Assembly: GCF_004564355.1 (NCBI RefSeq)
Contig: NZ_CP038266.1
Span: 3,472,001-3,536,000 of the forward strand
Reading direction: 5' to 3'
DNA length: 64,000 nt
Origin: Microbacterium wangchenii
Lineage (GTDB): Bacteria > Actinomycetota > Actinomycetes > Actinomycetales > Microbacteriaceae
Of the stretch, positions 8,668 through 17,916 are shown piece after piece (within the stretch, counting starts at the first letter, position 1; every line of letters starts with the position of its first letter). A model generated the notes under the pieces. It saw nothing but the letters and a program-made list of their open reading frames with translations, did not search any database and was not told the DNA's origin. The position numbers were made by a program, and so were the translations under genes.

Positions 8668-10296
8668 TCATCGGCCGCTGACCTTGCCGAACAGCCGCGC
8701 GATGGGCGCCAGCACGAGCGGCCGCGCCGCGATCCAGGCGGCGGCCATGACGACCACCGAGCCGATGAAGATCCAGAATCCGGTCCAGTTGTCCGCGTAC
8801 GCGTTCGGGTCCACCGATCCCTGCGCCGCGTACATGTGGTTCAGGTTGCGCAGCGCCCCCGTGGCGAACACCAGCGCGACGTGCGCGACGATGAACACCA
8901 CGAAGTAGATCATGACGGGGAAGTGGATGCGCCGAGCCCACTCGAGCGGATACAGGCGGTTCAGCGTGGTCGCGTCCTTCGGCCAGATGCCGCTCATCCG
9001 CACGCCGGTCAGGGCCGCCAGGGGCGCGGCCACGAAGACCGTCGTGAAGTAGGCGATCTGCTGCAGGGCGTTGTAGTTGACCCATCCGTTCTCGGTGGGC
9101 CAGTCCAGCGACACGTACTGCAGCGCCGCCGAGACGGCGTTGGGGAAGACCTCCCACGAGGTGGGGATGATGCGCATCCACTGCCCGGAGACGAACAGCA
9201 GGATGACGAACACCACGCCGTTCACGAGCCACAGGATGTCCAGCGACTGGTGGAACCACAGTGCGAGGCTGATCTTGCGCTTGGAGTTGCCGCGCGGCGA
9301 CCAGAACACGCTCGGCCGCTTCTCCCGGCGCACCTGCAGTCCCGATCGGATGATGAGGATGATCAGGAACGCGTTGAAGAAGTGCTGCCATCCCAGCCAC
9401 GCCGGGAACCCGACGGGGGCGCCCTCGGGAAGGTGGTATTCGCCCGGGTACTGCGCCAGGAAGCCCTCGCCCCACTGCGTCGACAGCAGCCACCGCACGA
9501 GAGCGACGGCCATTCCCGCGGCGATGAGCAGACCGGCACCGAGCACGACGACGGCGCCGGCCCACTGCAAGCGCGTGAAAGGCCCGTAGCGCCGGGGCTC
9601 CGCACGCTCCGCGGCCCGAGGAGCGGATGCGGCGGCTCCCGGCCACACCGCCGGTGTGAAGGGCAGCGGTGCGCGCGGCCCGGAGGGCACCGGCACGGCG
9701 GCCTCGGCCGAGGCGGCAGGGGGCTGCTCGGAGACGACCGCCGCCACCGCATCCGGGTCCGCCTCGGCGGCGGGGGCGGAGGTCGGGGCGAACCCGGCGG
9801 GCGGCCAGGGCTCGCCGCCGGCTACGCGCGGCAGCCCTCGGCGCAGTGCGACGCCGTCACCGGCCGCTGCAGCGGCGACGGGAGGAGCGGACGGACGCGC
9901 CGATGCGTGTGCGGCGGGGCTCTCCGCCGCGGCGGAGGACTGCGGCGCCGGCTCGGCGGAAGCGTGCGGGGAGGCGACGGTGGCCTGCGCTGCAGGGACG
10001 GCGGCGTCGGCCGGAGGCCACGGCTCGCCGCCGGGCACGCGCGGGAGCCCCCGGCGCACCTGAGGCCGTGACGCGGTCGTCCGGGCCGGCGCCGTGGCGG
10101 CGTCGTTCACTGCGGGAGCGGCCCGCTCGACGGCGGGCGCCGGCACCTCGACCGCGGCCGGCGCGGACGCGGCTGTGGAAGTCGGGGGCGCGTCGGGTCC
10201 GTCAGCCGTGACCGCCACGACGTCGGCGGGCGGCCACGGGTCGCCCCCGGCCACGCGCGGCAGGCCGCGGCGCACCGATCTCGCGTACGTCGCCAT
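8668..10296 (-). CDS. Heme-b membrane protein (cytochrome b/b6-like) with a repeat-bearing N-terminal tail, coupled to ETF
   Basis: The protein is 542 residues. Residues 1 to about 235 are Ala/Pro-rich and presumably cytoplasmic. They carry three copies of a 16-residue motif RRGLPRVxGGxPWPPA at 9-24, 81-96 and 152-167. The C-terminal half has about five membrane segments with four well-placed histidines ([36 protein letters not shown]), as in the di-heme b subunits of formate dehydrogenase and hydrogenase. It starts nine bases after the etfA stop, so it is the third gene of etfB-etfA-cytochrome. I infer that it receives electrons from ETF and passes them to the quinone pool, with the tail as a possible docking region. 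No experiment that I know of shows this. Confidence 0.78.
   Translation of the reverse strand: MATYARSVRRGLPRVAGGDPWPPADVVAVTADGPDAPPTSTAASAPAAVEVPAPAVERAAPAVNDAATAPARTTASRPQVRRGLPRVPGGEPWPPADAAVPAAQATVASPHASAEPAPQSSAAAESPAAHASARPSAPPVAAAAAGDGVALRRGLPRVAGGEPWPPAGFAPTSAPAAEADPDAVAAVVSEQPPAASAEAAVPVPSGPRAPLPFTPAVWPGAAASAPRAAERAEPRRYGPFTRLQWAGAVVVLGAGLLIAAGMAVALVRWLLSTQWGEGFLAQYPGEYHLPEGAPVGFPAWLGWQHFFNAFLIILIIRSGLQVRREKRPSVFWSPRGNSKRKISLALWFHQSLDILWLVNGVVFVILLFVSGQWMRIIPTSWEVFPNAVSAALQYVSLDWPTENGWVNYNALQQIAYFTTVFVAAPLAALTGVRMSGIWPKDATTLNRLYPLEWARRIHFPVMIYFVVFIVAHVALVFATGALRNLNHMYAAQGSVDPNAYADNWTGFWIFIGSVVVMAAAWIAARPLVLAPIARLFGKVSGR
9796..10272 (-). repeat. Three tandemly spaced coding repeats (RRGLPRVxGGxPWPPA)
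   Basis: The three copies are encoded at 10225-10272, 10009-10056 and 9796-9843, spaced 71-72 codons apart. The invariant core is RRGLPRV.GG.PWPPA. The linkers between them are Ala/Pro/Ser-rich and not conserved. The even spacing and high similarity suggest duplication of a short linear docking motif inside the disordered tail of the cytochrome. Confidence 0.85.
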
Positions 10297-10304
10297 GTGC
10301 GCGC

Positions 10305-11285
10305 CTACTTCTTCTTCGCCTCGAGCGCCGCGATCAGCTGCGGCACGACGGTGAAGACGTCGCCGACGACGCCGAAGTCGGCGATCTCGAAGATCGGCGC
10401 ATCCCCGTCCTTGTTGATCGCCACGATCGTCTTCGCCGTCTGCATCCCCGCCTTGTGCTGGATGGCGCCGGAGATGCCGAGGGCGATGTAGAGCTGCGGC
10501 GACACCGAGACGCCGGTCTGCCCGACCTGGTAGGAGTGCGGCACGTAGCCGGCATCCACCGCCGCGCGCGAGGCGCCCACGGCGGCTCCGAGGGCGTCGG
10601 CCAGCTGATCGACCAGCTCGAACTTCTCCTTCGAGCCGAGTCCGCGGCCGCCCGCGACGACCTTGGCGGCGCCGCGGAGCTCCGGCCGGGTGGAGGTCGC
10701 CTGCACCTGGTCGAAGGATTCGACCGTGGCGGAGGGGGCGCCGGCCGGTGCCACCTCGAGCGGCACCGCGTTCAGCGGCTGCGCCTCAGCTCGCGCGTCG
10801 ATCGCGCCCTGGCGCACCGTGATGACCGGCGCGCCGAAGGTGACGGCGGAATCGACGTTGTACGCGCCGCCGTAGACGGAGTGGTGCGCCACGATGCCCT
10901 CGTCGTCGCGTGAGACGCCGACGGCGTCGGCGGCGATCCCGGAGCGTGTGCGTGCGGCGAACCGTCCGGCGATGTCGCGCCCCTCGATGGAATTGGACAC
11001 GAGGATCGCGTCCGGACGGACGAGCCCGGCCGCCGCGACGAGCGCGTCGACCGCCGGCGCCGAGAGGACGCTCGTGTCGCCGGTCGCCGTGAGCACCGTG
11101 TGTGCGCCGAGGGAGGCGGCCTGCTCGGCGGCCGCGGAGAGCAGCTCGGGCGTGGTCACGACGACGGCCACGGGGGTGCCGACACCCGAGGCCGCGCCCA
11201 GAAGTCCTGCGGCACTCTTGGCGAGCTCGCCCGAGGGCATGACGTCGACCATGACGAGGATGGAATCCGCTGCGAAATCAGTCAT
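10305..11285 (-). CDS. etfA: Electron transfer flavoprotein, alpha subunit
   Basis: The protein is 326 residues, starting at ATG 11285 behind GAGAGG. An earlier in-frame GTG at 11300 is less likely. It forms a heterodimer with EtfB and binds the FAD that accepts electrons from acyl-CoA dehydrogenases. The C-terminal FAD domain is clear: [20 protein letters not shown], then [38 protein letters not shown] and [20 protein letters not shown]. It sits between etfB (11-base gap) and the membrane cytochrome. Confidence 0.95.
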   Translation of the reverse strand: MTDFAADSILVMVDVMPSGELAKSAAGLLGAASGVGTPVAVVVTTPELLSAAAEQAASLGAHTVLTATGDTSVLSAPAVDALVAAAGLVRPDAILVSNSIEGRDIAGRFAARTRSGIAADAVGVSRDDEGIVAHHSVYGGAYNVDSAVTFGAPVITVRQGAIDARAEAQPLNAVPLEVAPAGAPSATVESFDQVQATSTRPELRGAAKVVAGGRGLGSKEKFELVDQLADALGAAVGASRAAVDAGYVPHSYQVGQTGVSVSPQLYIALGISGAIQHKAGMQTAKTIVAINKDGDAPIFEIADFGVVGDVFTVVPQLIAALEAKKK

Positions 11286-11296
11286 CTCGATGCCTC

Positions 11297-12073
11297 TCAC
11301 ACCAGGCGGTTCGACGCCAGGAAGTCGGCCAGCTTCTCGCCGGCGTCGCCCTCGTCGGTGATCTTCACGCCCGCCTCGCGCGGGGGCTTCTCCGAGACGG
11401 CGATCATGATGGATCGCGCTGCACCCGGGTCCATCGGGTCGACCTCGAGGTCGGCCAGCGACAGCGTCTCGAAGGGCTTCTTCTTGGCGGCCATGATGCC
11501 CTTGAAGTTGGGGAAGCGCGCGTCGGGAAGGGCTTCGGTGATCGAGATCACCGCCGGCAACGGTGCCGACACCGTCATGGTGCCCGCGTCGGAGGCGCGC
11601 GCGCCGCGCACGACGTCCTCGCCGATCTCCACCGAGCTCAGCGCCGTCAGATGCGGCACCTGCAGCAGTTCGGCGAGCATCGCCGGCACGACACCGCCCG
11701 TGCCGTCGGTGGACTGGTTCCCCGCGACCACGAGATCGAACCCGGTCCGCTTCACCGCGGCCGCGAGAACCTCGGCGGTCAGGCCCATATCTGCGCCCCG
11801 CAGACCCTCATCCACGACCTGCACGGCGGATCCGGCACCCATGGCCAGGCCCTTCCGGACCGTCGCCTGCGCGCTTTCGGGCGCCATCGACAGGACGACC
11901 ACCTCGGTGCCGGCGTTCTTGTCCGCGAACGACAGCGCCACCTCCAGTGCGCGCTCGCCGATCTCGTCCAGCACGCTCTCGCTCGCTGCTCGATCGGCCA
12001 GACCCGTCTCCAGAGAGAGCTTGCGGTCCCCGTAGGTATCCGGGACTTCCTTGACCAGGACGACGATCCTCAT
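11297..12073 (-). CDS. etfB: Electron transfer flavoprotein, beta subunit
   Basis: The protein is 258 residues. It is the AMP-binding subunit of ETF and docks the dehydrogenases. It has the [11 protein letters not shown]-terminus typical of EtfB, the [20 protein letters not shown] segment that binds AMP/FAD, and a C-terminal [20 protein letters not shown] arm with the recognition-loop pattern. GAGGAG precedes the start by five bases. It is the first gene of the ETF-cytochrome operon. A GntR-type operator lies about 95 bases upstream. Confidence 0.95.
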   Translation of the reverse strand: MRIVVLVKEVPDTYGDRKLSLETGLADRAASESVLDEIGERALEVALSFADKNAGTEVVVLSMAPESAQATVRKGLAMGAGSAVQVVDEGLRGADMGLTAEVLAAAVKRTGFDLVVAGNQSTDGTGGVVPAMLAELLQVPHLTALSSVEIGEDVVRGARASDAGTMTVSAPLPAVISITEALPDARFPNFKGIMAAKKKPFETLSLADLEVDPMDPGAARSIMIAVSEKPPREAGVKITDEGDAGEKLADFLASNRLV

Positions 12074-12167
12074 GTCATCTCCTCACGATGCTTCGAGTCT
12101 ACGGCGCGGAACGCAATGTACCCAATCCGGCGCCTGCGCGGTTCACCCGGGCACTCACACCGCGTTT

Positions 12168-12177
12168 ATGTATACAT
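12168..12177. promoter_or_regulatory. Candidate GntR operator upstream of etfB
   Basis: The perfect palindrome ATGTATACAT lies in the 155-base gap between the thiolase stop and the etfB start. It shares the GTATAC core with two sites in front of the gntR-prp operon at 17.82 and 17.87 kb. TGTATACA-type sites are well known for VanR/FadR-group GntR regulators. This suggests that the same regulator controls the ETF operon. Confidence 0.6.
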
Positions 12178-12228
12178 ACCGTGGCGCGCACGCGGCGGCA
12201 TGTCGACCCCTGGTCTCGCGGTGGCGGC

Positions 12229-13410
12229 TCAGCCGTCCCACCGGCGGAGCAGAGCCGCGAGGGCCTGGCCTCCCCCGATGCACATCGTGACGACGGCGTA
12301 TTCGAGGTCGCGGCGGTGCAGATCCATCGCCGCGCGCAGGGTGAGGATCGCGGCCGTCGCGCCGACCGGGTGACCGAGGGCGATTGCGCCGCCGTACGGG
12401 TTCGTCTTCGCCGGGTCCAGTCCCGCATCGCGGATGACGGCGATGGCCTGCGATGCGAAGGCCTCGTTGAGCTCGATGACGTCCACATCGCTCGGCGAGA
12501 GACCGGTCTGCTGCCACAGCCGATCCAGCGCGATCACGGGCGCATAGCCCATGATCTCCGGCTCGATGCCTGCCGTCACGACCGCCTCGATCGTGGCGAG
12601 GCCGCTCAGGCCGCGCTCGCGGGCGTCCGACTCGCGCAGGAGCACCGTCGCGGCGGCACCGTCGTTGATGCCGGAGGAGTTGCCCGCCGTGACGCTGCCA
12701 CCCTCCTCGAATGCCGCACGCAGCCCGGCGAGCACCTCGACCGTCGTGCCCGGGCGGGGATGCTCGTCGACGGAGACCTCGACGGGGCGGCGACCGCCCG
12801 TGGTGACCGGCACGATCTCCTCCGCGAACGCCGCACGCGCCGCATCCGATGCCGCCCGTCGCTGGCTCTCCACTGCGAACTCGTCCTGCGCCTGCCGGCT
12901 CACCCCGTAGCGCGTCGCCACCGTCTCGGCGGTGGTGCCCATGTGCCGGCCGCTGAAGGGGTCGGTGAGGATGGCGAGCGTACCGTCGAGGAGCTTCCGG
13001 TCGCCCAGCCGCGCGTTGGACCGCGCCTGGAAGTCGAGGAACGGCGTGCGCGACATGCTCTCGTCGCCGCCGGCGACGACGACGTCGACGCCGCCCCACA
13101 AGAGCTCCTGCGCGCCCGACCAGATGGCCTGCAGGCCCGATCCGCACAGGCGGTTGACCGTGAACGCGGGGATACGCGGGTGCAGGCCCGCGGCGAGCGC
13201 GACGCGCCGCGCGTTGTACGCGTCGGGACCGTTCTGGGCGATGCATCCCATCACGACTTCGCCGACATCCTCGCCGGAGACGCCTGCCCGCGCGAGCGCC
13301 GCCGTGACCGCCGTCGCGCCCAGCTCGTGCGCCGGCACGCTCGACAGCGACCCGGCGAAGCTGCCGACGGGCGTGCGGGCGCCGGCGAGGATCACGACTT
13401 TCTCGGTCAT
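12229..13410 (-). CDS. Acetyl-CoA C-acyltransferase (thiolase)
   Basis: The protein is 393 residues. It condenses or cleaves acyl-CoA with acetyl-CoA. The catalytic cysteine is in NRLCGSGLQAIWSG, the histidine in GGAIALGHPVGATAA, and the second cysteine in VVTMCIGGGQALAAL. The length is standard for the family. The ATG shares one base with the prpC stop (TGATG), so it is the last gene of the gntR-prpD-prpB-prpC unit. In that place it may release propionyl-CoA or acetyl-CoA from 3-ketoacyl-CoA to feed the methylcitrate cycle. Confidence 0.92.
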   Translation of the reverse strand: MTEKVVILAGARTPVGSFAGSLSSVPAHELGATAVTAALARAGVSGEDVGEVVMGCIAQNGPDAYNARRVALAAGLHPRIPAFTVNRLCGSGLQAIWSGAQELLWGGVDVVVAGGDESMSRTPFLDFQARSNARLGDRKLLDGTLAILTDPFSGRHMGTTAETVATRYGVSRQAQDEFAVESQRRAASDAARAAFAEEIVPVTTGGRRPVEVSVDEHPRPGTTVEVLAGLRAAFEEGGSVTAGNSSGINDGAAATVLLRESDARERGLSGLATIEAVVTAGIEPEIMGYAPVIALDRLWQQTGLSPSDVDVIELNEAFASQAIAVIRDAGLDPAKTNPYGGAIALGHPVGATAAILTLRAAMDLHRRDLEYAVVTMCIGGGQALAALLRRWDG

Positions 13411-14600
13411 CAGCCCGCCGCTTCCTCCGCGCGCTCGGCGACCTCGATCACCGCGGTGTCGGGGACGTACCCCTGGATGTGCCGCTCGTCGGGCCCGTTG
13501 TACTCCGACAGCGGGCGGATGAGGGCGTTGGCGGCCTGCTGCTCCATGATGTGCGCGGTCCAGCCGGTGATGCGGGCCGCGACGAACAACGGCGTGAAGG
13601 TGAGGATGTCGAAACCGATGAGGTCGTACGCGGGGCCCGACGGGTAGTCGAGGTTCGGGTAGATCCCCTTGCGCTCGACGAACTCCCGCTCCAGGGCGTC
13701 GTACAGCTCGGCAACGTCGGGGCGGTCGTAGTGGGCGACGAGGGTCTCCAGCGCCGCCTTCATCGTGGGCACCCGCGAGTCGCCGCGCTTGTACACGCGG
13801 TGCCCGAAGCCCATGATCTTGCGCTTCTCGGCGAGCGCGGCATCCAGCCACGGCACGACGTTCTCAGCCGTGCCGATCTCCTCGAAGATGTGCAGCACGG
13901 CCTCGTTGGCCCCGCCGTGCAGAGGACCTTTCAGCGCACCGATGGCGCCCACGACGGCGGAGTACAGGTCGCTGAGGGTCGAGGTGATGACGCGCGCGGT
14001 GAAGGTGGAGGCGTTGAAGGAGTGCTCGGCGTAGAGGATCATCGAGCGGTTGAACGCATCGACGACCACTGTGTCGGACTCCTCGCCGAAGGTCTGCCAC
14101 AGGAAGTTCGCGGCGTAGTCGAGGTCGTCGCGGGGCTCGACGAGCTCCAGTCCCCGGCGCCGGCGCTGGCCATAGGCGACGATCGCGGGCAGCTGGGCGA
14201 ACAGGCGGATGCTGCGATCCAGGTTCTCCTCGGGAGTGCCCACCGCGTCCATCACGTTGGCGATGCCGGCGGTGCCCTGCGCCCCGATGACGCTGACGGC
14301 GGTGCGCACCTCGTCCATCGGGTGCGCGCTGGTCGGCAGCAGGTCGATCGCGGCCTTGACGTCGGGATGCAGCGCCCGATGCTGCCGCTCCGTGGCGCGC
14401 AGTTCCGCGAGCTGCTCGTCGGTGGGCAGCTCACCGTGCCACAGCAGGTACGCCACCGCCTCGAAGGGCTGCGTCGCCGCGAGCTCGTGCACGGGGTAGC
14501 CGCGGTAGAGCAGGCTGTTGGTCTCCGGGTTGACCTTGCTGACCGCCGTGTAGTCCACGACGACGCCGGCGAGGCCCTTCTTGATGTCGGTGTCGGTCAT
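13410..14600 (-). CDS. prpC: 2-methylcitrate synthase / citrate synthase family
   Basis: The protein is 396 residues. It joins propionyl-CoA and oxaloacetate to 2-methylcitrate. The citrate-synthase catalytic histidines are visible in ALKGPLHGGANEAVL and IMGFGHRVYKRGDSR, and the acid lies in YPSGPAYDLIGF. The short bacterial type I-like length and its position between prpB and a thiolase favour PrpC over the TCA-cycle enzyme, although such enzymes often use acetyl-CoA too. The start GTG/ATG region follows prpB by 24 bases. Confidence 0.92.
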   Translation of the reverse strand: MTDTDIKKGLAGVVVDYTAVSKVNPETNSLLYRGYPVHELAATQPFEAVAYLLWHGELPTDEQLAELRATERQHRALHPDVKAAIDLLPTSAHPMDEVRTAVSVIGAQGTAGIANVMDAVGTPEENLDRSIRLFAQLPAIVAYGQRRRRGLELVEPRDDLDYAANFLWQTFGEESDTVVVDAFNRSMILYAEHSFNASTFTARVITSTLSDLYSAVVGAIGALKGPLHGGANEAVLHIFEEIGTAENVVPWLDAALAEKRKIMGFGHRVYKRGDSRVPTMKAALETLVAHYDRPDVAELYDALEREFVERKGIYPNLDYPSGPAYDLIGFDILTFTPLFVAARITGWTAHIMEQQAANALIRPLSEYNGPDERHIQGYVPDTAVIEVAERAEEAAG

Positions 14601-14624
14601 TGCCGTTCCTTAGAGGATGCCGCG

Positions 14625-15524
14625 TCAGCGGGCGACGGTGAAGTTGAACACGCTCGTGTCGAAGTGGTTGTAGCCCTCGTAGTCCATCAGGTCGTAGAGA
14701 TCTGCGCGATGCTGCATCTCGTCGAGTTTCGACGTGAGATGGCCCTCGTCGACGAGCGTGTCCAGCGCGCGTTCGGCCGCCCCCATCGCCATGCGCAGCA
14801 GCGACACCGGCCAGATGACGATGTTCACGCCGACATCACGCAGCTGGTCGACCGAGAACAGGTCGCTCTTGCCGAACTCGGTCATGTTGGCCAGGATCGG
14901 CACGTCCACCGCCGCGCGCACCGCGGCGAACTCCTCCAGGGACCGCATCGCCTCCGGGAAGATCGCGTCCGCGCCGGCGTCCACGAGCGCCTTGGCGCGG
15001 TCGATCGCCGCATCCAGTCCGTCCACGGCGCGGATGTCGGTGCGTGCCATGATGAGGAAGTTCGGGTCGCGCCGCGCGTCGACGGCGGCGCGGATCCGCT
15101 TGACGGCGGTGTCGGCATCCACCACCGCCTTGCCGTCGAGGTGGCCGCACCGCTTGGGGTTCACCTGGTCCTCGATGTGCGTGCCGGCAAGGCCCGCGTC
15201 CTCGAGCGTCTGGATCGTGCGCGCGAGGTTCATCGGCTCGCCGAACCCGGTGTCGGCGTCGATGATGGCGGGGAGCTCCGTCATGCGGGCGATCTGCTGC
15301 CCGCGGCCGGCGACCTCGGTGAGCGTGGTGAGGCCGATGTCGGGCAGCCCGAGGTCGGCGGAGAGCACGGCGCCGGAGATGTAGACGCCCTCGAAGCCCT
15401 TCCGCTCGATGAGGCGGGCCGAGAGCGGGTTGAACGCCCCCGGGAACCGCAGCAGCTCACCCGTGGCGAGCCGCTCGCGGAAGAGGCGGCGCTTCTCGGC
15501 CGCCGGTGTCTGCGCGTACAGCAT
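14625..15524 (-). CDS. prpB: Methylisocitrate lyase
   Basis: The protein is 299 residues. It splits 2-methylisocitrate into pyruvate and succinate, the last step of the methylcitrate cycle. The lyase signature KRCGH is at residues 124-128, with the nucleophilic Cys126. The metal-binding DADTGFGEP lies at 89-97, and the ISGAVLSADLGLPDIGL start segment is typical of PrpB. It sits between prpD and prpC in the same operon. Confidence 0.94.
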   Translation of the reverse strand: MLYAQTPAAEKRRLFRERLATGELLRFPGAFNPLSARLIERKGFEGVYISGAVLSADLGLPDIGLTTLTEVAGRGQQIARMTELPAIIDADTGFGEPMNLARTIQTLEDAGLAGTHIEDQVNPKRCGHLDGKAVVDADTAVKRIRAAVDARRDPNFLIMARTDIRAVDGLDAAIDRAKALVDAGADAIFPEAMRSLEEFAAVRAAVDVPILANMTEFGKSDLFSVDQLRDVGVNIVIWPVSLLRMAMGAAERALDTLVDEGHLTSKLDEMQHRADLYDLMDYEGYNHFDTSVFNFTVAR

Positions 15525-15543
15525 CAGCGTTCTCCTTCGTCAG

Positions 15544-15619
15544 GTTCAGAATTCAGGAGACACGCCGCGACGACGCCGCTCCGGGGCATCCGGCGGCCGG
15601 TTTCTCCTGAATTCTGAAC
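15544..15619. repeat. Palindromic element family B, copy 1 (between prpD and prpB)
   Basis: A 76-bp element with a perfect 17-bp terminal inverted repeat, GTTCAGAATTCAGGAGA at 15544-15560 and its complement at 15603-15619. It fills the short gap between the prpD stop and prpB start in mid-operon. It could form a strong hairpin in the transcript and so alter prpD:prpB stoichiometry or stability. Both strands read open as a VQNSG...LLNS-type peptide, as in the copy inside fbiC. Confidence 0.88.
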
Positions 15620-15630
15620 GGGGCGGGGCA

Positions 15631-17157
15631 TCAGAACAGCCCCTTTGGTGCGGGCGCCATCGCGAGCACGCCGGGCTTGGCGGTGATGTTCAGCTGCAGC
15701 ACCTCGGCCGCGGTGAGCTCGGGAAGGCGCTGGGCGAGGTCGAGGAAGCGCTCGATCTCCTCCGGCAGCAGCACCGGCTCGGCCAGCAGCCGGAACTTGC
15801 GGACGTAGTCCTCCCGCGCGAACGGGCGGGCGCCGAGGGGGTGGGCGTCGGCGACGGCGATCTCGTCCTCGATCGTCGTCCCATCGGCCAGCGTGATCAC
15901 GACGCGGCCGCCGAAGGCCTTCTGGTTCGGATCCTCCGAGTGGTAGCGGCGCGTCCACTCCGCGTCCTCGGCGGTGGTGACCTTGTGCCACAGCTCGACG
16001 GTGTCCAGGCGCCCCGCGCGCTCGGGGGCGTACGAGTGGACGTGGTGCCACGCCCCGTCCTGCAGGGCGACGGTGAAGATGTACGGGATGGAGTGGTCGA
16101 GGGTCTCGCGCGAGGCCGTCGGGTCGTACTTCTGCGGGTCGCCGGCACCGGAGCCGATCACGTAGTGCGTGTGGTGGCTGGTGTGCAGCACGATCGAGGC
16201 CACGTTCGCGGGATCGCGGAGCTCGGGATGCTCCGCCCCGAGGCGGCGCGCGAGGTCGATCCACGCCTGCGCCTGGTACTCCGCGGAGTGCTCCTTCGTG
16301 TACGAGTCGAGGATGCCGCGCTTGGACTCGCCCTCACCGGGGAGGGGCACGTCGTACGCCGCGTCCTTGCCGTCCAGCAGCCACGCGATGACGCCGTCTT
16401 CACCCTCGTAGATGGGCGAGGGACTGGTCTCGCCGCGCATCGCGCGGTCCACGGCCTCGACCGCCATCTTCCCGGCGAACGCCGGCGCGTGCGCCTTCCA
16501 CGTGGAGATCTCGCCCTTGCGCGACTGCCGCGTCGCGGTGGTGGTGTGCAGCGCCTGGCCGACGGCCTGGTAGATCGTCTCGATGTCCAGGCCCAGCAGC
16601 GTCCCGATGCCGGCCGCCGCCGAGGGGCCGAGGTGGGCGACGTGGTCGATCTTGTGCTTGTGCAGCGAGATCGCGCGGACGAGGTCGATCTGGATCTCGT
16701 AGCCGGTGGCCAGGCCCCGCAGCAGCGCGGCGCCGTCACGGCCGGTGTGCTGGGCGACGGCGAGGATCGGCGGGATGTTGTCGCCGGGGTGGGAGTACTC
16801 CGCGGCCAGGAAGGTGTCGTGGTAGTCCAGCTCGCGCACGGCGACGCCGTTGGCCCATGCCGCCCACTCGGGGCTCGTGCGCCGCTCGAGTGCGCATCCG
16901 AAGACGGTGGCGCCGACGCCGCCGATCGAGACGGGGTGGTCCAGGGCCTGCTGACGGGCGGCGCTGACCGGGCGGCGGCTGAGGGATGCCGCGGCCACGG
17001 CGGCGTTGTCGATGACGCGGTTGATGATCATGTCGGCGACGTCTTCGTCGACGGCGACCTCGTCGGTCGCCACGCGCGCGATCGCCCACGCCAGCTGCCC
17101 CTCGCGGGGAAGGTCCTCGTCGCTGCGGTGCACGCGAACGTGGTGGGTGATGGTCAT
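15631..17157 (-). CDS. prpD: 2-methylcitrate dehydratase (MmgE/PrpD family)
   Basis: The protein is 508 residues. It dehydrates 2-methylcitrate toward 2-methyl-cis-aconitate without an Fe-S cluster. Family features include [20 protein letters not shown], the [20 protein letters not shown] active-site segment, [14 protein letters not shown] and [20 protein letters not shown]. The ATG overlaps the gntR stop by four bases, so the regulator and enzyme are translated together. A 76-bp palindromic element separates it from prpB. Confidence 0.94.
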   Translation of the reverse strand: MTITHHVRVHRSDEDLPREGQLAWAIARVATDEVAVDEDVADMIINRVIDNAAVAAASLSRRPVSAARQQALDHPVSIGGVGATVFGCALERRTSPEWAAWANGVAVRELDYHDTFLAAEYSHPGDNIPPILAVAQHTGRDGAALLRGLATGYEIQIDLVRAISLHKHKIDHVAHLGPSAAAGIGTLLGLDIETIYQAVGQALHTTTATRQSRKGEISTWKAHAPAFAGKMAVEAVDRAMRGETSPSPIYEGEDGVIAWLLDGKDAAYDVPLPGEGESKRGILDSYTKEHSAEYQAQAWIDLARRLGAEHPELRDPANVASIVLHTSHHTHYVIGSGAGDPQKYDPTASRETLDHSIPYIFTVALQDGAWHHVHSYAPERAGRLDTVELWHKVTTAEDAEWTRRYHSEDPNQKAFGGRVVITLADGTTIEDEIAVADAHPLGARPFAREDYVRKFRLLAEPVLLPEEIERFLDLAQRLPELTAAEVLQLNITAKPGVLAMAPAPKGLF

Positions 17158-17786
17158 GGCTGTTCCTCCGGGAGGGACTCGAGGATGGTGGTCAGAGCGT
17201 TGTGCAGGTGCACGTGGGTCGCGTGCGCGGCGAGGTCGGCGTCGCCGGCGGCGATGGCGCTCGCGATGAGTTCATGCTCGCGCGCCGATTCGCGCAGGCG
17301 TACGGGGTTGTCCCGCGCCATCCGCCGCACCCGCACGAGGTGCGTGCGCACCGTGCGCAGGGCGGAGGTCAGGTAGTCGTTGACGACGGCCGCGTCGATC
17401 GCCGCGTCGAAGCGGGCGATGAGGGCGTAGTAGGCGTCGGCCCGGTCCGAGGGTTCGGCGGCGGCGAACTCCGCCGCGAGGGCGGTGAACGCGGATCGGT
17501 CGGGAGTCGAAGCGGCGAGCCGCGCAGCCATCTCCTCAAGGGCACGGCGCACGGTGAACAGTGCCCGGATGTCATCGGCGTCGATGCCGGCGACGACGGT
17601 GACGCGCGGCGAGGCCTGCTCCACGAGACCGTCGGCGGCGAGACGCCCGAGGGCCTCTCGCAACGGCGTGCGGCTCACGCCGAGTCGCGTCGCCTGCTCG
17701 ACCTCTGCGAGAACCGCACCGGGGGGCAGCGCACCGGACTGGATCTCGTCAAGGAGCGTCGCGTAGGCGCGGTCACTGGCCCGCAT
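17154..17786 (-). CDS. GntR-family regulator (FadR/VanR group, FCD domain) of the methylcitrate operon
   Basis: The protein is 210 residues from ATG 17786, which has GAAGGAG five bases upstream. A second possible ATG lies at 17807, also with a GGAG. The winged helix-turn-helix covers about residues 1-65 ([34 protein letters not shown]). The C-terminal helical FCD ligand domain has the metal/ligand-type residues in [15 protein letters not shown] and [15 protein letters not shown], with a late HVHLHNAL. It heads the prp operon and probably represses it through the two GTATAC palindromes just upstream. The likely effector is a methylcitrate-cycle intermediate; this is inference. Confidence 0.9.
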   Translation of the reverse strand: MRASDRAYATLLDEIQSGALPPGAVLAEVEQATRLGVSRTPLREALGRLAADGLVEQASPRVTVVAGIDADDIRALFTVRRALEEMAARLAASTPDRSAFTALAAEFAAAEPSDRADAYYALIARFDAAIDAAVVNDYLTSALRTVRTHLVRVRRMARDNPVRLRESAREHELIASAIAAGDADLAAHATHVHLHNALTTILESLPEEQP

Positions 17787-17817
17787 GGCTGCTCCTTCGG
17801 CGATCATCTGAACTCCA

Positions 17818-17827
17818 GTGTATACAC
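17818..17827. promoter_or_regulatory. Candidate GntR operator O1 of the prp operon
   Basis: The perfect palindrome GTGTATACAC lies 11 bases upstream of the outer possible gntR start and 32 bases upstream of the preferred one. It is suited to block transcription start or elongation. Its core is shared with the site at 17871-17880, 52 bp away centre to centre (about five helical turns), and with the etfB upstream site. Confidence 0.65.
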
Positions 17828-17837
17828 CGAAGAGATC

Positions 17838-17851
17838 CGATCTCGAGATCG
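17838..17851. promoter_or_regulatory. 14-bp palindrome between the two GntR sites
   Basis: CGATCTCGAGATCG is a perfect palindrome between the two GTATAC operators. It may be a site for a second regulator or part of the core promoter. No protein can be assigned to it. Confidence 0.35.
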
Positions 17852-17870
17852 CCCGAAATTCACGCTTTTA

Positions 17871-17880
17871 GGTATACATC
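17871..17880. promoter_or_regulatory. Candidate GntR operator O2 of the prp operon
   Basis: GGTATACATC shares the GTATACA core of the other two sites. It is less symmetric than O1. It lies upstream of the gntR gene on the minus strand, in the region expected for the promoter. Confidence 0.5.
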
Positions 17881-17916
17881 AGTTTCAGCAGCACGGGCGC
17901 CCGGTGCCGCATCCCG

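Noticed and set aside
13479..15617. Very long open frame on the plus strand opposite prpC and prpB
   Set aside because: It is a shadow of high third-position G+C: its codons mirror the minus-strand genes, its product has no recognisable domain, and both opposite genes have full catalytic motifs.
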